From GCA-016699445 sp964555055 (GTDB lineage: Bacteria > UBA10199 > JACPAL01 > GCA-016699445): a DNA stretch of 21,462 nucleotides. Of this stretch, positions 7,494-14,008 are shown one piece after another. Below the pieces are notes generated by a model. It searched no databases. It was not told where the DNA came from and saw nothing but the letters and a program-made list of their open reading frames with translations. Positions within the stretch are counted from its first letter, which is position 1; the number at the start of each line of letters is the position of its first letter. The stretch is taken from the NCBI GenBank assembly GCA_964555055.1, contig CAZKQW010000019.1, forward strand, positions 1-21,462, in the 5' to 3' direction. A program made the translations under genes and the position numbers.

Positions 7494-7865
7494 TTACGAT
7501 GACGCTGCAGATAACTGCTTAGTATCAAAATAAACCTCATTCCTAACAATCTTTCCATTCTCCATCTCCACAATATCCAACCCAGTCTCACTAACAATCC
7601 CATTCTTTGTAGGAATCTTTGCTTCCCATTTCAGTGTAAATCCACCATCTGTGGGAAAAATTTCCAGGGCTTTCCAAGTCCACTCAGGATTCACCGCTAA
7701 GAGGTTTTTGAAATAGGGGAGAAGCGCATCGTGCCCTTTTAATCCTTTTGGCTGCGCGGGATCACGGTAGAAGGCGTCTTTAACATAGAATGTGAGGAGA
7801 TGGTCTGGGCGATTGCCAGTCCAAGCAGCGAGCCATTCGTCGCAGAATTTTGAAAGGTCGGTCAT
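7494..7865 (-). CDS. NTF2-like / SnoaL-like family protein
   Basis: This 123-aa protein has the cone-shaped alpha+beta NTF2/SnoaL-type fold. Supporting features are the N-terminal helix FCDEWLAAWTGNRPDHLLTF followed by YVKDAFYRDP, the KGHDALLPYFKNLLA helix, and alternating strands WTWKALEIFP, FTLKWEAKIP and GLDIVEMENGKI. Members range from ketosteroid isomerase-like enzymes to polyketide cyclases and small ligand binders. The substrate cannot be inferred from the residues seen here. The ATG has AAGGA five bases upstream and starts 8 bp after the brnA stop on the same strand. It is therefore probably co-transcribed with the toxin-antitoxin pair, an unusual third gene. It could be a passenger unrelated to toxin control. 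Complete and uninterrupted. Confidence 0.8.
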   Translation of the reverse strand: MTDLSKFCDEWLAAWTGNRPDHLLTFYVKDAFYRDPAQPKGLKGHDALLPYFKNLLAVNPEWTWKALEIFPTDGGFTLKWEAKIPTKNGIVSETGLDIVEMENGKIVRNEVYFDTKQLSAASS

Positions 7866-7873
7866 TTGAATCC

Positions 7874-8152
7874 TTAAGCCGCTAAACTCTTCTTAATAGA
7901 AGCGATTTCGCGTTCGATTTTATCCAATCGTGATTCATCGCTATTTTTCTTTTCCAAAGTTTCTCTGAGAATATGATTTAAATAAGTTTGATAGGGAGCA
8001 TGTCCTTTTAAAGAGAGTTTTTTTACCTGTTCCAATAAATCAGCATCGATATTGATCGTAATCTTGATTTTAGGGGATTTTTTAAAAGCATTTCTCATAC
8101 GGCGTGTGCCCACACTATCGATTTTTAGATTATTTAGTTTTGGTTGTTTCAT
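7874..8152 (-). CDS. brnA: BrnA-like ribbon-helix-helix antitoxin
   Basis: This 92-aa antitoxin pairs with the BrnT toxin encoded just upstream. The ribbon-helix-helix DNA-binding segment is seen as a beta strand, KIKITINIDADLLEQVKKLS, followed by GHAPYQTYLNHILRETL (residues about 28-68), as in BrnA/CopG-type repressors. A basic N-terminal arm (about residues 1-27) precedes it and a short charged coiled-coil tail (DKIEREIASIKKSLAA) follows. Known BrnA proteins neutralise BrnT by binding its catalytic face and repress the operon as a tetramer. The start overlaps the brnT frame by 23 bp (toxin first, antitoxin second, the standard brnTA order), implying translational coupling. Confidence 0.85.
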   Translation of the reverse strand: MKQPKLNNLKIDSVGTRRMRNAFKKSPKIKITINIDADLLEQVKKLSLKGHAPYQTYLNHILRETLEKKNSDESRLDKIEREIASIKKSLAA

Positions 8153-8414
8153 GATAAAATTTCCTCATTTTTCGCCACTCGGCGCATCCGATGATTCTGA
8201 TTTTAGTGCCGCGCTGAGTATGCCAAGTTGTCAAGATACGACCTCTATCTGATTTCCCTACCCAGTAGTAGCGGTGTTCTTTTTCGTTATGTTTCCTGTC
8301 TATAACCTGTACTCCTTGCGGATCCGAGAAGCAGCTCATGGCTTCGTTAAAATCGACCCGATGCTTTTTGATATTACGCAGTTCCTTTGAGGCATCCCAT
8401 TCAAATTCAGCCAT
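8130..8414 (-). CDS. brnT: BrnT-like ribonuclease toxin
   Basis: This 94-aa toxin of a type II toxin-antitoxin pair is a RelE-fold ribonuclease that stops growth by cleaving RNA. Family features are the opening EFEWDASKELRNIKKHRVDF, the acidic FSDPQGVQVID strand, RHYxx-type HNEKEHRYYWVGKS (His and Arg/Tyr candidates for catalysis), and the C-terminal RIIGCAEWRKMRKFYHE replacing the usual RIISARxAxxxExxxY. The Cys-Ala-Glu in place of Ser-Ala-Arg is a small departure worth noting. The start ATG at 8414 has no clear Shine-Dalgarno; an operator-like palindrome lies directly upstream. It is carried in the AT-rich accessory stretch next to the IS element, as expected for a mobile TA locus. Confidence 0.85.
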   Translation of the reverse strand: MAEFEWDASKELRNIKKHRVDFNEAMSCFSDPQGVQVIDRKHNEKEHRYYWVGKSDRGRILTTWHTQRGTKIRIIGCAEWRKMRKFYHETTKTK

Positions 8415-8421
8415 AAGATTA

Positions 8422-8448
8422 CCATATCTATATGGCTATTTGCCATAT
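8422..8448 (-). promoter_or_regulatory. Nested operator-like palindromes in the brnTA promoter
   Basis: CCATAT-CT-ATATGG (8422-8435) is a perfect inverted repeat, and ATATGGC-TATTT-GCCATAT (8430-8448) is a second one sharing its right arm. Both sit 8-34 bp upstream of the brnT start. This geometry, two or more overlapping half-sites, is what ribbon-helix-helix antitoxins usually bind, so autoregulation by BrnA is a reasonable inference. A weak -10-like TAATAT (minus strand) lies at its far edge. Confidence 0.6.
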
Positions 8449-8580
8449 TAATTTGTTCTAAGGAAAATATAACAATTTCGATGCCAACGAAAAGAGGTAG
8501 AATGCCGCTATTTCAGACCGAAAATCGGTTCTTTAAATCCAAAATTAAAACTCATTACTTCAGGTGATCAGTTCTTTTCA

Positions 8581-8624
8581 TTGACGCCAGCCTCCAAATC
8601 AGAAAATGAATGACCATTCATTTT
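8581..8624 (+). promoter_or_regulatory. Thioesterase promoter with TetR-type operator
   Basis: TTGACG at 8581-8586 is a good -35. The expected -10 position falls in a perfect palindrome, AAAATGAATG-AC-CATTCATTTT (8603-8624, ten-base arms, two-base centre). This TGAATG/CATTCA form is typical of TetR-family repressor sites, for example those controlling fatty-acid or efflux genes. It lies 15 bp before the thioesterase ATG, so repressor binding would block the promoter. No TetR gene is in this window. Confidence 0.7.
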
Positions 8625-8638
8625 TAAAGGAGGCCGTG

Positions 8639-9202
8639 ATGTCTCGACGTTTTCGAATCCTCTGGACTTTTCTCCGCGCCTTTTTCCGGTCCAAAATCAC
8701 CGCCCTCGATGAATCCCGGATGCCGGTCCGCGTGTGGCCCTCCGAGATCGACGTGCGCCGCCTCAACCACTCCCTCTTCACTTTTTACGGGGAAGCCGCC
8801 CGCTTGGACTTCATGATCCGGTGCCGTTTGATCGGCTGGATGTGGGAGGAGAAAGCCTATACGGTCATCGCCTCGGAATCCGTCCGTTACCTGAAGCCCG
8901 TTCGACTCCTCCAAAAACTCACCGTGCGCACGCAGCTGATCTGTTGGGACGAGAAGTGGATGTACGCCCACCATGTCTTCGAAAACGAGAATGGCGTCGT
9001 CGCGGTGATGATCTTAAAAGGCCTTTTCACAGGCCCTAAGGGAATCATTCCCACTTCTAATATCTTGAAAGCAGTGGGGCTTCCTTCGGAATCACCTCCG
9101 TTCCCGGACATGATACGCGAATGGCAGGCGAGCGAGACGGCTATGGTGGTGGGATTGGTCAAAACAAGGCCAAGTTCATCAATAATGGCTAGGATTCAAT
9201 AA
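8639..9202 (+). CDS. THEM6-like acyl-CoA thioesterase (4HBT hotdog fold)
   Basis: This 187-aa hotdog-fold protein is of the THEM6/4-hydroxybenzoyl-CoA thioesterase type and hydrolyses acyl-CoA thioesters. Recognisable segments are VWPSEIDVRRLNHSLFTFYG, RLDFMIRC, VIASESVRYLKPVRLLQKLT, WDEKWMYAHHVFE and LKGLFTGPKG, which follow the order of the family. In relatives the first segment reads near VNGHMNNG; here it is VRRLNHSL, keeping the catalytic-region Asn. The start at 8639 is chosen for AAAGGAGG six bases upstream and because the operator lies in front; an ATG at 8606 sits inside the palindrome and is rejected. A preceding TetR-type operator suggests lipid- or stress-responsive control. The last 24 bases overlap the end of the convergent 410-aa gene. 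Confidence 0.82.
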   Translation: MSRRFRILWTFLRAFFRSKITALDESRMPVRVWPSEIDVRRLNHSLFTFYGEAARLDFMIRCRLIGWMWEEKAYTVIASESVRYLKPVRLLQKLTVRTQLICWDEKWMYAHHVFENENGVVAVMILKGLFTGPKGIIPTSNILKAVGLPSESPPFPDMIREWQASETAMVVGLVKTRPSSSIMARIQ

Positions 9203-10411
9203 GAACGGTAGGGCTCTTCGTTCGTCGGAACCTAAAAGCCTTCCCCATTCATCGTCCGCGATCGTAACCCTCTCAAGGCGAGGGACTTGGACTCCAGGTC
9301 CTATGTTGTTAAGCCGTGTTTCCATACGGTTGTTGTGATCATCGAGGATTATGACCACAGCGGGCATGGGTAAGTTTTTATGAATCTCTAAGACGTCTTC
9401 AAGTTTCACATCTCGATTCAAAGCCAAAATAGAAACCATACCCTCATATCTTTTAGTTCCATTTTCGTGCCTTTCATAGTTTAGGCTGGAATGAATTTTT
9501 TGGTGAACTTCAGGTAAATGCCCAAGTGTGGAAGAGTCCACCACGCGACGGTCGACCAACCACTCATGACCTTTAGGGCCGATGGATAAAGGACAGATGA
9601 GTAATGAATTTTTCGGGGTATCCGGTTGATAGAGTGAGACGAATCTTACGGGTTGTTTCAATGAAGCCAAAGCAATCGCAAGGTTTTGTCGGCTAATGAT
9701 GGTTGTATTGGCGGGGGTATTCTTCCCAAGTGGGAAGACATGAGGATCGTCAAAGACTTTGGTCCAACCAATAACACCTAAATGATGTAGATAAAACGCG
9801 TTTCTTAAAACAACTTTTGATGTTCGATGCTGATGAAGGGTTTTTAAAATAGACGCTATCGTGGTTTCATCGACAGCGACACTCCTCAGAATAAGATCGA
9901 GCCCTTGTTTTTCTATTTCATCATACTCTGAGTAAAGTTGTGTTAAAGAAAGCTTATCAATCACCGGGTGTTTCCACTGACGATCTCTTAAAGCGGATGC
10001 TGCTTGAAAATACTCTCGCACACGCTTATCTTCATTTTCATAAAAAAAACCGCTTTCACTGAATCCCGCTTCTTTTGCTGACTGACGGCACCATGCCCCA
10101 TGATCTTCAAGATCAGTTTCCCGAGGGTAAGGCTGCGTTAGAGGAACTCTCCCACATTTTAAAAATACTGATATGGCCACTCTCTGGGGAGGGAGAGCTA
10201 AAGACGCGATCTCGTCTAAAGTGTCCAAATTTAAAGTCAGATCCGATTTGTTGCCCCTCAAAATACTTTGGAGATTTCGGTGAGGTGGGTCTTGTGTGCA
10301 AATATGGCTCGCTGATCCCGATAAGCCTAAGCCTACGGTGATAGAATCCCTAGTTTGGATTTGTAAGCGAACGGAATCGCATGGTGACGAACCGCTTAAA
10401 TGAAGGGCCAT
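9179..10411 (-). CDS. Hypothetical protein, 410 aa, unrecognised
   Basis: I do not recognise this family. The protein has no signal peptide and no clear membrane helix. The N-terminal quarter is Ser/Thr/Leu-rich. The middle has helices with EEYFQAASAL-like and TTIASILKTLHQHRTSKVVL segments. The last third reads as alternating strands and helices (MVSILALNRDVKLEDVLEIH, MPAVVIILDDHN), like an alpha/beta domain, and ends LLGSDERRALPFLLNPSHY. It lies 91 bp downstream of the 778-aa gene on the same strand, so both may be one transcription unit. Codon use is less GC-rich than the housekeeping genes. It overlaps the tail of the convergent thioesterase gene by 24 bp. The start is not firmly fixed; no strong Shine-Dalgarno precedes the ATG. 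Confidence 0.65.
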   Translation of the reverse strand: MALHLSGSSPCDSVRLQIQTRDSITVGLGLSGSASHICTQDPPHRNLQSILRGNKSDLTLNLDTLDEIASLALPPQRVAISVFLKCGRVPLTQPYPRETDLEDHGAWCRQSAKEAGFSESGFFYENEDKRVREYFQAASALRDRQWKHPVIDKLSLTQLYSEYDEIEKQGLDLILRSVAVDETTIASILKTLHQHRTSKVVLRNAFYLHHLGVIGWTKVFDDPHVFPLGKNTPANTTIISRQNLAIALASLKQPVRFVSLYQPDTPKNSLLICPLSIGPKGHEWLVDRRVVDSSTLGHLPEVHQKIHSSLNYERHENGTKRYEGMVSILALNRDVKLEDVLEIHKNLPMPAVVIILDDHNNRMETRLNNIGPGVQVPRLERVTIADDEWGRLLGSDERRALPFLLNPSHY

Positions 10412-10502
10412 ATTCCGTTTTCGTCAAAGAAAGCAGGTTAGTTGCCCATCATCGTAAAAAAAAAGATGGCGACGTGATAAGCCCTTAATTTCCTGATGAA
10501 AT

Positions 10503-12839
10503 TTATTGGTGTGCCCACGAGCCATTTTCCTGGAAGGAAATAACCTTCTTATTTTTGACGGCTCTTTCTAATTTTAAAAAAACAGCCTCGGCGCCTTTAT
10601 AATGCGCGTAATAAAAGGCTATTGATGGCCCCTGTCTTTGGGTAGAGGTAGGCCATTTCTGTAGAAACTTATGGCATCTCCAGATTGAGACTTGAAGTTT
10701 CTTGGTTTCCTCCAAGGTCTCTCCCGTTAAAGCCTCTCCGATTTTATCTATATATTGAAATGAGGCCAAATCGGTCTCCTGCATCCACAAGATCCGCTCT
10801 GCAATCTCCTCATGCTTCCTCCGATAGTGTGGCCATTGGATATGGAGTAAAGCCAAAAACACGATGAGACCGTTTTGTCCTTTCCATTGAGGGTATTTCT
10901 GGAGCATTTCACGTTTCCAATGGTCTAAATGACGAGAGCGTTGTGAGCTTGCAAGCCGCATGAGTCTTCTGGAATGATTTTTTTTCAATCCTAAAGCTTC
11001 CGAAACGGCCACGACTTCGCCGGGCATTAGGGGTCTTAAATTCCTCTCGCAGCGTTCATATTCGTCGACAGTCATCCCGACCGTATGCGCGAATTCTCCG
11101 GAAGAAGGCAGAAATAACTTTGGATCTTTGAAGGAGGGGTTTGTCGAATGCCTTAAGCCAAATAAAAATTCCCCTTGAGTGTAAACGCCGCGAGCATATT
11201 CTTTCATGCGGTCCCGAACAAGGGCGTCAAAAAAGAGTGGCCCCCATGGGCTACGGGTCTGGATTGTTTTCGCGGGGGAGTAGGAATTCCAGTAGCTGTG
11301 ATAAGCGGCTTTTAAAAGGTCTATTAGGCTCATGTCTAAAGCTTTAGGATCCATTAAATCTCTCAAAGCATTTCGGCTTGGCGTATAGTGTGCGATCCCT
11401 CCTTCGTCGAAAATAGGGTCCTGAAAAAGGCGATCCACCACCGAAGCTCCAACCCCTAAAAGTTTAGTGAGATCATTCATTCCCAAACTCTTTCGGTGGG
11501 CAGCTGACTGAATTAGAAAAGGCATCCCGTGAGGGTCTAGTTCGTTTTTGTGGTAGATTCTAACACCCTTTACTTTGCCATCTTTCGTTCTTGAGCGACG
11601 GCGGGATGCCGCCTCCAGTCGAGCGGATGCCGCGCTCTTGGCCACATCTTCATTGGTGAGAAAGGGAAAGCGTGGCCAATTCGCGATCACAGCATCTCGT
11701 GGAGTTACCAGAGGGGTATCGAGGCCAGCGTTGATTCCCTTAAGTATATCATCGAGCGTCGGTTTATCGGCGCGTTCCACATGATTAAGGATTGCCGCCA
11801 GACGGTCGTAGCCCAACCCTGCTCGAGGAGCTCGGCAACGGTCGATGGAAGCTTTCAACTCCTCGAGAGTCCAGCCCCTTTTGGAACGCGCTTCGTTGAC
11901 GAGTCCGCCTAGTCCAATCCTCCTTAATTCCAAAACCATTTTCCTCGAAAGCTTAATATCCGACGCTTTCTCCGGCACCAACCCGAACCCCGATTGAAAA
12001 CCTTCTTTTTCCAGGGATCCCAACACTTTCCATGGATTCGGGTGCCGCGTCATTCGAAGCATGGTGAGAAGATAGTCCGCGTAATGGAAGGGAGTTTTAT
12101 TGGAAAAAAGAACGGATTTTGTCGGAGGATCTAAGGTAACGCGCGCGATAAGCGAATCTGGAATCCCTGCTTCTTGAGCGATCGCGTATGTGAAAGTCCC
12201 ATAATCATCGACACCCGCCAAGACGTCGTGAAGCGTAGAAAGCGCCGGAGATCGGCGTAAATGGTGCATCGACCAGAGAAAAGTGATTTCTTCTAACCTC
12301 TTAACTCCGTTCGGCCCATCTTGGGCCATCGCCTCTAAATTTTGATGGGCGTAACGACAAGGATTTAAAGCTCGAATGTCCTGACGCATTTCCGTTTGAT
12401 ACGCGACTTCCATTAAAATCAATCCTCGCATCCAGCAAGGTCGTGCTCCCATCGTAGGATTCAAACCGATCTCGTGATAATCGTCGATGACGGATCTTAA
12501 CGAAGGCAAAAAAACAGAGAGGCTTCGGGAAGGAACAAGGACGCTCTCATCCTCCAAAAGATAAAATGACACCTTGGAGCTTCCTCGAGATGTGTTTATT
12601 TGAGCCGTTTCTATCGAAAATCGAGTTTCGTTCGCATTGTAAGGCTTCGGTCTCCAAATCGCACTTCCTGCTACGTCTTGAGACGAAGCTAATTTATAAA
12701 AAGAATTTCCGGGTACAGAAAATGTGGGCCCTCCACTGAGATAAACCGCATGTCGTGTATCGAAGATGCAAGCGCTAACTGGTTCAAAAAAGGGTTTTGC
12801 TAAATCCAATAAATTAAGAGCGTTTATTCCCGAAGACAT
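10503..12839 (-). CDS. Large protein with multiple HTH-like units (778 aa)
   Basis: I do not know this protein by name. Its length and repeated DNA-binding-like segments stand out. The clearest unit, residues 578-620 (SSGEFAHTVGMTVDEYERCE, then RPLMPGEVVAVSEALGL), follows the Cro/C1 (XRE) pattern. Others are about 216-236 (TYAIAQEAGIPDSLIARVT), 310-372 (a repressor-like block with GWTLEELKASIDRCRA, then LAAILNHVERADKPTLDDIL) and 446-475 (HRKSLGMNDLTKLLGVGASV). A Ser/Arg-rich linker lies at 405-420 (RLEAASRRRSRTKDGKVKG). The N-terminal 100 residues look like beta strands. There is no signal or membrane segment, so it is probably cytosolic. The gene is separated by 91 bp from the 410-aa gene downstream. 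An HTH role is inferred; the segments could also be protein-interaction folds. Confidence 0.7.
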   Translation of the reverse strand: MSSGINALNLLDLAKPFFEPVSACIFDTRHAVYLSGGPTFSVPGNSFYKLASSQDVAGSAIWRPKPYNANETRFSIETAQINTSRGSSKVSFYLLEDESVLVPSRSLSVFLPSLRSVIDDYHEIGLNPTMGARPCWMRGLILMEVAYQTEMRQDIRALNPCRYAHQNLEAMAQDGPNGVKRLEEITFLWSMHHLRRSPALSTLHDVLAGVDDYGTFTYAIAQEAGIPDSLIARVTLDPPTKSVLFSNKTPFHYADYLLTMLRMTRHPNPWKVLGSLEKEGFQSGFGLVPEKASDIKLSRKMVLELRRIGLGGLVNEARSKRGWTLEELKASIDRCRAPRAGLGYDRLAAILNHVERADKPTLDDILKGINAGLDTPLVTPRDAVIANWPRFPFLTNEDVAKSAASARLEAASRRRSRTKDGKVKGVRIYHKNELDPHGMPFLIQSAAHRKSLGMNDLTKLLGVGASVVDRLFQDPIFDEGGIAHYTPSRNALRDLMDPKALDMSLIDLLKAAYHSYWNSYSPAKTIQTRSPWGPLFFDALVRDRMKEYARGVYTQGEFLFGLRHSTNPSFKDPKLFLPSSGEFAHTVGMTVDEYERCERNLRPLMPGEVVAVSEALGLKKNHSRRLMRLASSQRSRHLDHWKREMLQKYPQWKGQNGLIVFLALLHIQWPHYRRKHEEIAERILWMQETDLASFQYIDKIGEALTGETLEETKKLQVSIWRCHKFLQKWPTSTQRQGPSIAFYYAHYKGAEAVFLKLERAVKNKKVISFQENGSWAHQ

Positions 12840-12926
12840 GAGGGAAACATCGGCTTTATTTTAAAGATGTTGTGGATTTTCGGTTTTTTCTGGTGATGGC
12901 GACTTAATGCCTAAACTGACAGGCTT

Positions 12927-13295
12927 TTATTCGAAAAAATCGCGACATCCTTCGGAAAGTTGGTCTCTGTGCCCGCGCATGCACTTGTTGACGCGTCTCT
13001 TGCCACCTTTGACGTCGGCGCAGAATTTTTGCCGGTCCGCTTCGCAAGACTCGATCCTATCTCTCGCTTTTTCTTTTTTCGCTTCGACGCGTTCGCGGCA
13101 TTCGGCGCTTAATTCGGATTTATGTTCCTTCATGCACCGGGCGATGCGGCCTTGACCGGGTTTGACGTCCTTGCAGAATTTTTCGGCGTCCACATGGCAG
13201 GGCCCGTCTTTTTTGCCTTCATGATGGCCCTCATGGGCGAAGCTCGCGGAAGACATCAGAAGTAAGGTGGCTGCGGAGATGAGTGCTTTTTTCAT
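12927..13295 (-). CDS. Secreted cysteine-rich repeat protein (GLG1-type, two repeats)
   Basis: This 122-aa protein has a clear signal peptide (MKKALISAATLLLMSSASFA, cut near residue 20), so it is exported to the periplasm or cell surface. After a His-rich stretch (HEGHHEGKKD) come two tandem cysteine-rich repeats of the type seen in Golgi glycoprotein GLG1 and many proteobacterial proteins. Cysteines lie at 33, 41, 54 and 66 and again at 84, 92, 105 and 117, with identical spacing (C-x7-C-x12-C-x11-C). All eight can pair as disulfides. The second repeat is FCADVKGGKRRVNKCMRGHR. AAGGAG lies six bases before the ATG. The HEGHHEG segment may bind metal. Function is not known for bacterial members. 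Confidence 0.88.
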   Translation of the reverse strand: MKKALISAATLLLMSSASFAHEGHHEGKKDGPCHVDAEKFCKDVKPGQGRIARCMKEHKSELSAECRERVEAKKEKARDRIESCEADRQKFCADVKGGKRRVNKCMRGHRDQLSEGCRDFFE

Positions 13296-13368
13296 AGAAG
13301 CTCCTTTTTTGGAAAGCGTTGATCCGTAGGTAGGGGATTAACATAAAGTAAGAGTATAGAGAAGAGCG

Positions 13369-13436
13369 AATTTCCCTCAGAATCTTTAAGCCACTGATAA
13401 CTTTAAAGCGTGATTTTTTACCTTTTTAGGGAAATT
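13369..13436. repeat. Nested inverted repeats in the tRNA-Leu/Cys-rich gap
   Basis: AATTTCCCT (13369-13377) is the perfect reverse complement of AGGGAAATT (13428-13436). Between them sits a second pair, CTTTAA near 13384 and TTAAAG near 13403. The pairs are nested, so the transcript (the minus strand downstream of tRNA-Leu) could fold into a two-tier hairpin. It may be a 3' processing or termination element, or the operator of the Cys-rich gene. No gene fits the gap otherwise. Confidence 0.45.
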
Positions 13437-13453
13437 GACTAACGCAAATTTTA

Positions 13454-13537
13454 TGCCGCTGAGAGGACTCGAACCTCCATGGGCGTGAGCCCACACGGAC
13501 CTGAACCGTGCGTGTCTGCCAGTTCCACCACAGCGGC
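13454..13537 (-). tRNA. tRNA-Leu, anticodon CAG
   Basis: On the minus strand it begins GCCGCTGTGGTGGAACTGG and ends with the matching acceptor arm CAGCGGC plus discriminator A. The anticodon stem CACGG/CCGTG closes a loop TTCAGGT, giving anticodon CAG (reads CUG leucine codons). The long variable arm (TGGGCTCACGCCCA) is typical of a class II tRNA. The T-arm contains TTCGAGT. CCA is not encoded (TAAAA follows). Its 5' end is only 13 bp behind the zinc-ribbon gene stop on the same strand. Confidence 0.95.
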
Positions 13538-13550
13538 GACACCAAATTAC

Positions 13551-13901
13551 TTAATAATCGTCATTACCCGAATCGTCGTCGCGATCACGAGATCGTTCGC
13601 GTTCGGCGCCTTCCTCTTCTTCCTCGAATTCCTCCAAGCCAGAATCATCGAAAATGTCCATGCCGCAACTCGGGCAGATGGAATCGCCACCGGTATAGTG
13701 TCCGCAACTCGGACAGTATTCTTCCATCGGGGCTTCTTCACCCAACTCCTCTACATCTTCTTCCTCTTCGTCGACCTCATCGTCATCTTCCTTCTCGTCT
13801 TCGAGGTCCTTGGCCATCTCCTCATCCGTTTTTGCCGACTCGGGGTGCCGTGATTTCCGAGATCTTGTGGACTTCGTAGGATGTTTTTTCGTGGGCGCCA
13901 T
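13551..13901 (-). CDS. Acidic zinc-ribbon protein of unknown function
   Basis: This 116-aa protein has a basic N-terminal tail (Lys/Arg/Pro-rich, residues 1-24), a very acidic middle (DEKEDDDEVDEEEEDVEEL), a CPSC-x9-CPSC zinc ribbon at 63-79, then a second acidic-to-charged tail. I know no specific function. The ribbon suggests RNA or protein binding, for example at the transcription machinery. GGGAGGAG sits just before the ATG. It is transcribed directly toward tRNA-Leu with 13 bp between. It is divergent from the RNase R-like gene (107-bp shared upstream region). The plus-strand frame over this segment (13479-13853) is a shadow of the acidic codons. Confidence 0.72.
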   Translation of the reverse strand: MAPTKKHPTKSTRSRKSRHPESAKTDEEMAKDLEDEKEDDDEVDEEEEDVEELGEEAPMEEYCPSCGHYTGGDSICPSCGMDIFDDSGLEEFEEEEEGAERERSRDRDDDSGNDDY

Positions 13902-14008
13902 GTCTCCTCCCTTGTCACGCGCCGTGCGCGCCTGGGTGCGAATGCCGCAGTGGCAAATATTAAATAAAAATTCTAGAAGAAAAATGATTTTCTGCCTAAC
14001 GAAGTTTC

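Noticed and set aside
8606..8638. Earlier ATG of the thioesterase at 8606
   Set aside because: It sits in the TetR-type palindrome and lacks a Shine-Dalgarno; ATG 8639 has AAAGGAGG at the right distance.
13479..13879. Plus-strand frames over tRNA-Leu and the zinc-ribbon gene
   Set aside because: Antisense of acidic Asp/Glu codons and of the tRNA; they cross the tRNA.
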